From: Phycisphaerales bacterium
GTDB taxonomy: Bacteria > Planctomycetota > Phycisphaerae > Phycisphaerales > SM1A02
Length of the DNA stretch: 64,000 bases
Direction of reading: 5' to 3'
Assembly: GCA_030748575.1 (NCBI GenBank)
Contig: JASMLR010000003.1
Span: forward strand, 222,301-286,300
The notes beneath the pieces were generated by a model. It did not search any database and had not been told where the DNA came from. It saw only the letters and a list, made by a program, of their open reading frames with translations. A program made the translations under genes and the position numbers. Shown here piece after piece: positions 15,173 to 22,271 of this stretch (positions within the stretch are counted from its first letter, which is position 1; every line of letters begins with the position of its first letter).

Positions 15173-17181
15173 GGGCAGCTGCCGAAGGCTCCGATTATCG
15201 CCAGCAGATCGTTGACATCCGTCTGGCCGTCGCCAGTTACATCCGCATCTGGAGTGCCCCAGGATGCGATGCAAGTGAGAAGATCGTCGACATCGACGGC
15301 ACCACTGCCGTCCAGGTCGCTTGGGCAGGACGGCGACTGGGAAAAGATGACCATCGAGTATGCGCCGAATCTGATGGACGCGCTGTAGGGAAGTCCGTCC
15401 CAGGGGATATTCTCAACCACCACATCATCCGTCAGGTGGTCGCCGAATTCGGCGTCATAGCCAGTCCAATCGCTGTTGAAGCGGGCCTTCCACGTGCCTC
15501 CCTGCGGGAAGCCGATTCGATAGTCGTCCCACGTCTGGTTCTTGAAGTTGGCCAGCACGATGACGTCGTCCCCCGCACCGCCGCTCATCCAGCGGTGCCA
15601 TGCGACGACCTTGTCCCAGTCGTTGACGTGATGGACGTTTACGTGCTCGCCTGTGAGGCCACGTGTGTTGCCCTGCCGGTTGAGGCGGAGGTCGATGAGG
15701 TCGCTGTAGAGCCAGGTCAGCCCTTCATAGGTTGCTGCTCGATCCCAGTCGAGTGGGACCGCGTCCGTGAACCACTCGTCTTCAAGGAACTCCTGCCCCT
15801 GGAAGATCATCGGGATTCCCGGGGCCGTGAATACGACGCCGGCGGCGAGGGTGGACCGCTTTTTGGAATAGTAGGAGTCGGCGTTGCCGGGCCAGATCGC
15901 CTCGGGAACGCGGCTGCGGCCATTGGCGACTTCGTCGTGCGACTCGGTGTAGATCACCCGCTGCAAGGGCGAACCGTTGTAGGCGAAGGTGATTGCATCC
16001 TTGATGGTCCACATGCTCCGCGCGCCGTCGTCTGCCTGCTCGACAACCTCTCGAACCGGGTGGACGAACGATGGATCCCATTGGGCATCAAAGCCGGCGC
16101 CGCCGACGCTTGTCGGCTTGGTGATCCAGTGGTTGCTGCTCATGTCCTCGGCTGTGATCAACTTCTCTGGGTACAACGTGTCGAGCTCGTCGTTGATCCA
16201 CTGCATCCAGGACCACCCGTCCGGGTTGTTCCCGGCGTCGGTCCACTCGATCCACCGAGTGCCGTCCATGCGGATGCCGTCGATGCGGTACTCCTCGAAC
16301 CACTGGAGGACTGCGTCCCGTAGCCACTGCCGAACGGCGTTCTCCCCGAAGTTCGGGCGTGTGTCGCCCCACGGCGTGTACGCCCGGTCATCGTTGTAGA
16401 AGTAGATTCCCCCGAGGTCATTCTCATGCCAGCCGTCGAACTGCCAGCTGCCGAGGTCTGAAGGTCCAAGGTGATTGAAGACGACATCGACGAGCACCGC
16501 GATCCCCCGTTCATGGCAGTCATCCACCAACTGCTTGAACCCCTCGGGGCCGCCGTAGTAACTCTCGACCGAGAAGATATGCCCGGGGTTGTACCCCCAG
16601 GACTGGTCGCCGGCGAACTCGTTGATGGGCATGAACTCGATCGCATTGACACCGAGATTGGCGAGGTGGTCGAGATGGTCTCGCACACCTTCAAAGTTGC
16701 CCGGGAAGGCGCCGCCGTCCGTCACGCCGAACGTTCCGGGATGCAGCTCATAGATGACCATTTCGTTCCAGTTGTGCATCTGGAAGTCGTTCTGCCAAGG
16801 AAACTGGTCTGGATTGATGATGACCGAGGTGCCATTGGAACTGGTCAACTTGCGGGCGCGAGGGTCGTTGCGCCAGTGTGTGTTTCCATCGTTAAGAATG
16901 ACGAATTGGTACTCGTGGCCAGCCCAGACCCCGGGGACGTCGAGACTCCAGAGGTTGTCGCCCTCGTTGACAAGCGGGTGGCTGTTGGTCGACCAGCCGT
17001 TGAAGGACCCGGTGACATAGACCGCCTCTGCGTGCGGTGTCCACGTGCGAAATGTCGTGCCCCAGCCACCATCATCCTGATACACCGAAGCGCCCATGCC
17101 AGGTCTGGACGAAGCTTCGCCTGCCATCGCTGGAGCAGCGAGGAGAGATGCGGCGAACACAAACTGAACAAAGCAGCGCAT
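15169..17181 (-). CDS. Exported GH13 alpha-glucan enzyme, branching-enzyme-like, with CBM48 and dockerin-like tail
   Basis: Secreted protein of 670 aa acting on alpha-1,4/1,6-glucans. Residues 1-20 are a signal peptide (MRCFVQFVFAASLLAAPAMA). Residues about 35-120 are a CBM48 (VYVTGSFNGWSTNSHPL). A GH13 barrel follows: VDVVFNHLGP, nucleophile D306 in GIRMDG, acid/base E345 in ITAED and D416 in TESHDEVANG. The SHDEV form and domain order resemble glycogen-branching enzymes rather than amylases. The C-terminal ~60 residues hold two dockerin-like repeats (SDLDGSGAVDVDDLL and ADVTGDGQTDVNDLL) and end in CP. An exported branching-enzyme-like protein is unusual; it may be a debranching or transglycosylating enzyme. 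GGAG lies 8 nt before the ATG. Confidence 0.9.
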   Translation of the reverse strand: MRCFVQFVFAASLLAAPAMAGEASSRPGMGASVYQDDGGWGTTFRTWTPHAEAVYVTGSFNGWSTNSHPLVNEGDNLWSLDVPGVWAGHEYQFVILNDGNTHWRNDPRARKLTSSNGTSVIINPDQFPWQNDFQMHNWNEMVIYELHPGTFGVTDGGAFPGNFEGVRDHLDHLANLGVNAIEFMPINEFAGDQSWGYNPGHIFSVESYYGGPEGFKQLVDDCHERGIAVLVDVVFNHLGPSDLGSWQFDGWHENDLGGIYFYNDDRAYTPWGDTRPNFGENAVRQWLRDAVLQWFEEYRIDGIRMDGTRWIEWTDAGNNPDGWSWMQWINDELDTLYPEKLITAEDMSSNHWITKPTSVGGAGFDAQWDPSFVHPVREVVEQADDGARSMWTIKDAITFAYNGSPLQRVIYTESHDEVANGRSRVPEAIWPGNADSYYSKKRSTLAAGVVFTAPGIPMIFQGQEFLEDEWFTDAVPLDWDRAATYEGLTWLYSDLIDLRLNRQGNTRGLTGEHVNVHHVNDWDKVVAWHRWMSGGAGDDVIVLANFKNQTWDDYRIGFPQGGTWKARFNSDWTGYDAEFGDHLTDDVVVENIPWDGLPYSASIRFGAYSMVIFSQSPSCPSDLDGSGAVDVDDLLTCIASWGTPDADVTGDGQTDVNDLLAIIGAFGSCP

Positions 17182-17198
17182 GGTCTGGCTCCAAGTAT

Positions 17199-17265
17199 AC
17201 CCCCGCCTCAGGGGGTTTCAGTCCGCGCAAACCGCACCCCCCGAGGCGATGCCGTCGGGGGGTGC
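17199..17265 (-). terminator. Paired hairpins between two secreted-protein genes
   Basis: Two GC-rich hairpins lie in the 106-bp gap. The first pairs GCACCCCCCGA (17234-17244) perfectly with TCGGGGGGTGC (17255-17265), an 11-bp stem with a 10-nt loop. The second pairs ACCCCC (17199-17204) with GGGGGT (17211-17216). Read on the minus strand, the first follows the stop of the Cys-rich secreted protein and the second stands directly before the Shine-Dalgarno of the GH13 gene. A U-run is not evident, so a processing or stability element, or an incomplete terminator, is as likely as intrinsic termination. Confidence 0.45.
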
Positions 17266-17287
17266 AGGGTGGGTCACGCGATGGGGA

Positions 17288-18415
17288 TCAAGGGCAGATC
17301 TCGCCGAAGTGCCCGATGAGTTCGAGCAGATCGTCGACATCGGTCATGCCGGAGCCGTCAACATCGGTCGGGCAGTCATTGCCGCCGCCGAGGTCGCAGC
17401 CATCCTCACACAACAGTCCTTCACCCCAAAGACCGCGGTTTGAATCGCAGTGTTCGTAGGTCACGCCGTCCCAGCATTCGCCATTGGCGAAGCAGCAGCG
17501 TCCGGTTGCGGGCGGAACGCAGGGGTCTGCGTCGGCACCGAGAACGACGAACTGGTCGCCGTCGACGGCATTGAAGTCCACGCCGCGGGGATCGGCCAGG
17601 TTGGCCGAGCCACCAAGACCGCCAAGCACCTGGTTGGAGACCCAGTCGTGGCCGGCGCCGTTGATGAATGCGCATACACGGACATTGTCAAAGGGCAGGC
17701 CCTCGAAGTCCCAGTCGATCAGATAGAGCGGGATTTCAATCTCGATGCCCGAGGCGACCGGTACGTCGTCGAGGGCGCCGCAGTCTTCGCCGTCGCCGCC
17801 GATGACGCCGCCGGTGTTGCTGTTGTTGATTCCGACCGCAATGCCATAGTCGCCCGCGGAAGGCGTGACCGTCACCACTCCCTTGGCGTCCACGTGGGTT
17901 GTGCCGCTGCCTGCGTATCCGCCAACACCGTCACCGTTGGTCCGAAGTTCCGCATAATCGACGTAGTAGATAATGCCGTTTCCGTTGTCGTCACCGCAGC
18001 CCAGGGAGACGTACAGGTCGGCGTCGAAGCCTGCGTCAAACGTCAGGCCGTTGCCGGATCCGTCATCGCCCATGCGTTGCAGTGCCCCGAAGCCCACATC
18101 GGGATTGATGCCGAGGATGCGGTTCTGGCCGCCATCTCGGGCATCGATGAAGAGCTCCAACTTGTTGAAGTTGCTCTGCAGGTTGCCCCCGAGGTGGATG
18201 AACAGGCTGCCGCCTGAGATCATCATGGCCGCGCCGTCAAGCTCAGAGCCATCGGCGTAGGCGGCGTGCCCGCTCTGGTCGTCCCCGAAGCCGGTGCTGT
18301 TGTTCTGAATGGACGCCAGTGCCCCGTACTCGGCGTCCAGCATGCCGTCGATGGTTGCGGCGCCGGCCAGACCGCCGGTCGCTGCAGCGACTCCGATTGC
18401 AATCAAGGTCCTCAT
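17288..18415 (-). CDS. Secreted Cys-rich protein with single dockerin-like C-terminal repeat
   Basis: Exported protein of 375 aa. The ATG at 18415 gives a signal peptide (MRTLIAIGVAAATGGLAGA). About 270 residues follow of an acidic, Gly/Asn/Asp-rich beta-type domain without recognised catalytic motif (SGGSLFIHLGGNLQSNFNKL, FIDARDGGQNRILGINPDVG). Near the C-terminus a Cys-rich module (CVPPATGRCCFANGECWDG, CDSNRGLWGEGLLCEDGC) resembles a repeat style common in Phycisphaerae secreted proteins. The protein ends with one dockerin-like loop (DVDGSGMTDVDDLLELIG) and CP, like the adjacent GH13 protein. Location between glgP and the GH13 gene suggests a role in extracellular glucan handling, possibly as a carbohydrate-binding or attachment protein, but no such activity can be read from the sequence. 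Confidence 0.82.
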   Translation of the reverse strand: MRTLIAIGVAAATGGLAGAATIDGMLDAEYGALASIQNNSTGFGDDQSGHAAYADGSELDGAAMMISGGSLFIHLGGNLQSNFNKLELFIDARDGGQNRILGINPDVGFGALQRMGDDGSGNGLTFDAGFDADLYVSLGCGDDNGNGIIYYVDYAELRTNGDGVGGYAGSGTTHVDAKGVVTVTPSAGDYGIAVGINNSNTGGVIGGDGEDCGALDDVPVASGIEIEIPLYLIDWDFEGLPFDNVRVCAFINGAGHDWVSNQVLGGLGGSANLADPRGVDFNAVDGDQFVVLGADADPCVPPATGRCCFANGECWDGVTYEHCDSNRGLWGEGLLCEDGCDLGGGNDCPTDVDGSGMTDVDDLLELIGHFGEICP

Positions 18416-18533
18416 TGCGTGTGCTCCTCGCTCTCTTCTCACGTCCACTGTGGCGGCAGGCATGCAAAATCCTGCGCGGCCAGCGGTTCAAGGTATTTCA
18501 ACAAGTGTTTGGGTGCGAAGGAAAAACCGAGAT

Positions 18534-20630
18534 TCAGGCCGAGTGAGCCGCTCGATATCCCCATTCAAGGTACTCAGCAAGCATGCGGTGGCTGGAGAAC
18601 TGCGGATTGACGGTGGTGGCCGACCGAAGGGCCATTCGAATCCACTTGGATGGGAGGTCCTTGGCGGTTCGGGCATAAAACGTAGGCACCACCAGCCGCT
18701 CGAGCGCGTCATAGAGGGCGGAGGCGTCCGCGGCGTCTCGGGCGGCGGCCTTCAGCCCCTCCGCCTGGCCGTCGATCGTCCAGCCGTTCCGCCCATCGGC
18801 GGCCTCGGGCCACCACCCGTCGGCGATGGAGAGATTGAGCCCGCCGCTGAGCGGGCCCTTCATGCCACTGGTGCCGCTGGCTTCGTGCGGTCGGATGGGC
18901 GTGTTGAGCCAGACATCGCACCCCGCTGTCAGGACCCGGCCCAGTCCCATGTCGTATTCCTCCAGAAGAACCACCCTGCCCTGGAGCCCGGGCCGCTGGC
19001 ACATGGCATGGATGGTCCTGGCATAGGCCTGCCCCGGCTGATCCAGCGGATGCGCCTTGCCGGCGAACAGCACCTGCACCGGGCGGTCGGCATCCTCCAG
19101 AATGGCCTGCAGCCGCGAGAGGTCGTGAAAGAGCAGTGGGGCTCGCTTGTAGGTCGCGAACCGTCGGGCAAACCCGATGGTGAGGGCGTCCTGCCGCAGC
19201 GCTGTCCGCGCTCGTTCAATGCCGGCTGCGTCTTCTCCGCGGCGGCGGGCCTGCGCGACCAGCCGCTCGCGAGCGACCTGAACCAGGCGTGCGCGCAGCG
19301 CTCCACGCAGCGCCCAGAAGCGGGTGGGGTCCACGCCCGCGGCCTTCTTCCATGCCGCGCCTCGAGGCCCGGGCCTGCCGGGCCGGAGCCCGATTTCTCG
19401 TCGCCAGAAGTCTGCCGCCAGCGGCGGCATCCATGTCCCCGGGTGTACGCCGTTGGTGATGTGGTGAATCGGAACATCCGCGGCTTCGCAGGCATAGACG
19501 TCCTTCCACATCTCGCGGCTCACCTCCCCGTGCAGGGAGGCGACGCCATTGACGCGGCGAGCCAGCCGAAGGGCGAGTACCGTCATGCAGAGAGGCCCGT
19601 CGCTGCCACCTTCCTGCCCGAGCTCGGCCAGATCACGCTTCCGCATGCCGGCGCGGCGCAGGGTCGGCCGGACGACTTCGGCGGCGCGTGCCAGGTCGTA
19701 TCGGTCGTGGCCGGCCGGAACTGGCGTGTGGGTGGTGAACACTGTTTCGGCGGCCGTCTGGCGAATGGCCACATCGAGCGCGGTGCCACCTTCGACGCGA
19801 GCGGCAATCCGCTCCAGACCGCAAAAGGCGGCATGCCCTTCATTGAGGTGCCACACGGTCGGGCGGAGTTTCAGGGCGCCAGCAGCGCGTACGGCGCCAA
19901 TGCCGAGCAGGGCCTGCTGCCGCAGGCGGAGATCCGGATCACCGCGATACAGCCCCTGGGTCAGTTGGCGATCCCGCATGCGGTTGGACGGCAGGTCGGT
20001 GTCCAGCAGGTACAGGGTGCAGCCGCCGATCGTCATACGCATGACACGCGCATCGACCACGCTGCGGCCGACGGGGCACTCGATACGCGTGCCGGTGTCG
20101 TCGATGGGCAGATCGCCAAAGTCCCACTGAGGTTCGACGACTCGGGTCGATCCATCGCTGCGGAATTCCTGCTGGTAGTAGCCCTGGCGGTAGAGCAGTC
20201 CGAACCCGGTCAGGGGAATGCCCAGGTCGGCGCAAGACTTCAGGTGATCGCCGGCCAGGACGCCCAGGCCGCCCGAGTACTGCTGCATGCATTCGTGTAC
20301 GGCGAACTCCGAGCACACGTACGCGATGCACATGGACCGCTCGGTGGTGTGCCGAGCCCGGTCAAACCACTTTTGCCGGGCATCATCCTTGTCTCTCGCC
20401 TCCTGGGCGGCGCGGAGCACCCGCACAAACGATCGTTCATTGAGCCGAGTCTGCAGGTAGGCATCGTCTGTGGCGCGGAGGACGGCGAGGGGGTTCTCAT
20501 TGGATGCGATCCACACGTCGGGTTGCAACATGGCGAACGGCCGCCGCATGGGCTCGATCCACGTCCAACGCAGATCCATCGCCAACGCCCTTAGAACAGC
20601 CCGCGCTACAGCAACCGTCATCGCTTTCAT
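18534..20630 (-). CDS. glgP: Alpha-glucan (glycogen/maltodextrin) phosphorylase, GT35
   Basis: Cytoplasmic PLP enzyme of 698 aa that releases glucose-1-phosphate from the non-reducing ends of alpha-1,4-glucans. Family landmarks: YSGGLGVLAGDHLKSCADLG near the N-terminus, VWHLNEGHAAF, TTHTPVPAGHDRY, NGVHPGTWM, FARRFATYKRAPL and the PLP-binding lysine at about K591 in EASGTSGMKG (E. coli MalP/GlgP have EASGTSNMKF). The length, and the SGMK rather than SNMK motif, are typical of the shorter bacterial/archaeal phosphorylases (Thermotoga/Thermococcus type). An N-terminal DUF3417-like region (DLRWTWIEPMRRPFAML) precedes the catalytic part. The ATG at 20630 is chosen; ATG 20621 and GTG 20657 are in frame. 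It is downstream of malQ, separated by the palindrome cluster. Confidence 0.96.
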   Translation of the reverse strand: MKAMTVAVARAVLRALAMDLRWTWIEPMRRPFAMLQPDVWIASNENPLAVLRATDDAYLQTRLNERSFVRVLRAAQEARDKDDARQKWFDRARHTTERSMCIAYVCSEFAVHECMQQYSGGLGVLAGDHLKSCADLGIPLTGFGLLYRQGYYQQEFRSDGSTRVVEPQWDFGDLPIDDTGTRIECPVGRSVVDARVMRMTIGGCTLYLLDTDLPSNRMRDRQLTQGLYRGDPDLRLRQQALLGIGAVRAAGALKLRPTVWHLNEGHAAFCGLERIAARVEGGTALDVAIRQTAAETVFTTHTPVPAGHDRYDLARAAEVVRPTLRRAGMRKRDLAELGQEGGSDGPLCMTVLALRLARRVNGVASLHGEVSREMWKDVYACEAADVPIHHITNGVHPGTWMPPLAADFWRREIGLRPGRPGPRGAAWKKAAGVDPTRFWALRGALRARLVQVARERLVAQARRRGEDAAGIERARTALRQDALTIGFARRFATYKRAPLLFHDLSRLQAILEDADRPVQVLFAGKAHPLDQPGQAYARTIHAMCQRPGLQGRVVLLEEYDMGLGRVLTAGCDVWLNTPIRPHEASGTSGMKGPLSGGLNLSIADGWWPEAADGRNGWTIDGQAEGLKAAARDAADASALYDALERLVVPTFYARTAKDLPSKWIRMALRSATTVNPQFSSHRMLAEYLEWGYRAAHSA

Positions 20631-20657
20631 GGGCCGCGAAGCATACCGCCCACCCAC

Positions 20658-20903
20658 AACCGACCGCCGGCCACTTTATCTCCATATGCCACAGGCACTT
20701 ACGAAGAAGTGACCGCCGGTCACTTTATCTCTTTGTGCCACAAGCACTTCCAAAGGCAGTTTTCCTGTGGCCTTTGGGAGAGGAAGCGAAGAAGTGACCG
20801 GCGGTCATCTGGCCTCTCTATCTTCTTGTGTAGCAACCGCTTATGGAAACGCGGTTTTGGCGGCTTCTGTGGGCCGCCACGCGGAAGTGACCGGCGGTCA
20901 CTT
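20658..20903. repeat. Cluster of four 19-bp palindromes within a diverged tandem module
   Basis: Four copies of AAGTGACC-GCC/GGC-GGTCACTT lie at 20658-20676 (degenerate left arm), 20707-20725 (perfect), 20792-20810 (one altered arm end) and 20885-20903 (perfect). Spacings are 49, 85 and 93 bp. Copies 1-3 are each followed by a related segment (TATCT..TGTGCCACA.GCACTT in copies 1 and 2; diverged at 20820-20842 in copy 3). After copies 2 and 3 comes a second hairpin with different stem but a shared CTGTGG loop: CCAAAGGC/GCCTTTGG at 20750-20777, and GGCGGC/GCCGCC at about 20860-20879. The fourth palindrome covers the malQ stop codon, the first ends 28 bp before the glgP ATG. Function is unknown; see findings. 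Confidence 0.85.
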
Positions 20904-22271
20904 GGGCTGCGGGGGGAAGGTGGGGGCTGCGTCTTTGGGGAGCCGCCATCGCCAGTTGCCGCGGGGGATTCCCGGGCGATTCATGCGGGCAGCGGCGCCC
21001 AGGCCCAGGAGGTCCTGCATGGGGATGATGCGGAGCCTGGCCGGGGATTGCAGGCATGCCGCAACCATCGCCGCCGGCGCGCCGGCCGCGTGGCGGCAGC
21101 CCGTGGCCGCTGCGAATCGCCTGCGGGCGTCCTTGGGAAGTGATCGATACCAGCCTGCAACCGTGTCATTGTCGTGTGTGCCCGGGTAGCACACGCTGTT
21201 GACCGGATGGTTGGCCGGCGCGTCCGGGCTGTCGTCGCGATACCAGCCCCACTGCGCGATCCGCATGCCCGGAAGATGGAAGTCATCTCTCAGACGGCGA
21301 ACCGCGGGCGTGACCGCGCCCAGGTCCTCGGCAATGAACGGCAGGCGGCCCAGCGCATCCTGAAGCGTGTTCAGAATGGCCCGGCCCGGCGTGCGCCGCC
21401 ACACACCCCGCCGCGCCGTCTTGGCGCGAGCTGAGACTTCGTAGAGGCGGACGAAGCCGATGAAGTGGTCGATGCGAATCGCGTCGAACAGCGTCGTTGC
21501 CCGCTGAAACCGATCAACCCACCACCGAAAGTTCTCCTTTCGGTGGGCGGCCCAGTCATAGTGCGGATGCCCCCACAACTGCCCGTGCGGGCAATAGTCG
21601 TCCGGAGGCACACCCGTGACGACCGTTGGGCCGCCCCGCCGATTCAACCTGAAGAGATCCGGTCGCATGCGAACGTCGGTCGAATCGGCGTGCACAAAGA
21701 TGGGCACGTCACCAATGAATCCAACGCCCCGCCTTGCCGCATGGGACCGAAGTCGCATCCACTGCCAGTGCAGGATGTACTGAACGAACGCATGCTCGGT
21801 CGGATCGCCTGACTGGTCCTCGCACCAGTCATCAAGCCAGTGTGACTGCTCGGCACAGAAGCGGCGAAACGCGGCTCGGCGCAGGCCGCCCTTCGAGGCA
21901 AACCGTTCATAGGCGGCTCGAAGGAGAGGCATCTTGAAACGCGACACTTCGCGGAAGCGCACAGGCCCGTCGCGAAGTGCCGCAGGGGCGCGAAGGGCAG
22001 ACTTCGGGAGCAGACCGTCGGAACACAGGTCTTCAAGACTCGCCAGCAGCGGCTCAAGGGCAAAGGCGCTTCGGCCTGAGTAGGGCGAGTTGCCCAGACC
22101 GATGGGATTGATGGGGAGCACTTGCCAGGCTGACACGTGCTGAGCCCGGCACCAGTCAGCGAAGGCCCGTGCCGCCGGGCCGAAATCGCCTATGCCATGG
22201 GGGGCGGGCAAACTCGTGATGTGCATCAGCACGCCTCGCCGGCGGCCAGTCAGCACATCCACGCTGGTCAC
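20898..22271 (-). CDS. malQ: 4-alpha-glucanotransferase (amylomaltase, GH77)
   Basis: Cytoplasmic enzyme of 457 aa that disproportionates maltodextrins, producing longer glucans for phosphorylase plus glucose. Recognisable GH77 motifs: VLMHITSLPAPHGIGDFGP, VLPINPIGLGNSPYSGRSAF, IFVHADSTDVRMRPDLF, FDAIRIDHFIGFVRLYEV (nucleophile Asp in RIDHF), PFIAEDLGAVTPAVR (acid/base Glu) and CYPGTHDNDTVAGWY. Start is GTG at 22271, forming a GTGA overlap with the upstream GH13 stop, which gives the expected short leader before RRRGVLMH. The C-terminus (after DLLGLGAAARMNRPG) is typical of the short bacterial amylomaltases. It is the middle gene of the exported GH13 / malQ / glgP series. Confidence 0.95.
   Translation of the reverse strand: MTSVDVLTGRRRGVLMHITSLPAPHGIGDFGPAARAFADWCRAQHVSAWQVLPINPIGLGNSPYSGRSAFALEPLLASLEDLCSDGLLPKSALRAPAALRDGPVRFREVSRFKMPLLRAAYERFASKGGLRRAAFRRFCAEQSHWLDDWCEDQSGDPTEHAFVQYILHWQWMRLRSHAARRGVGFIGDVPIFVHADSTDVRMRPDLFRLNRRGGPTVVTGVPPDDYCPHGQLWGHPHYDWAAHRKENFRWWVDRFQRATTLFDAIRIDHFIGFVRLYEVSARAKTARRGVWRRTPGRAILNTLQDALGRLPFIAEDLGAVTPAVRRLRDDFHLPGMRIAQWGWYRDDSPDAPANHPVNSVCYPGTHDNDTVAGWYRSLPKDARRRFAAATGCRHAAGAPAAMVAACLQSPARLRIIPMQDLLGLGAAARMNRPGIPRGNWRWRLPKDAAPTFPPQPK

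Noticed and set aside
18309..20594. A 761-codon open frame on the plus strand opposite glgP
   Set aside because: It is the antisense shadow of a complete phosphorylase gene in high-GC sequence; no family motifs, and the minus frame has the GT35 landmarks.
20823..20845. Possible integron attC-like site in the repeat cluster
   Set aside because: The R'/R'' core (GTTRRRY and RYYYAAC) is not present, and no integrase or cassette genes are nearby.
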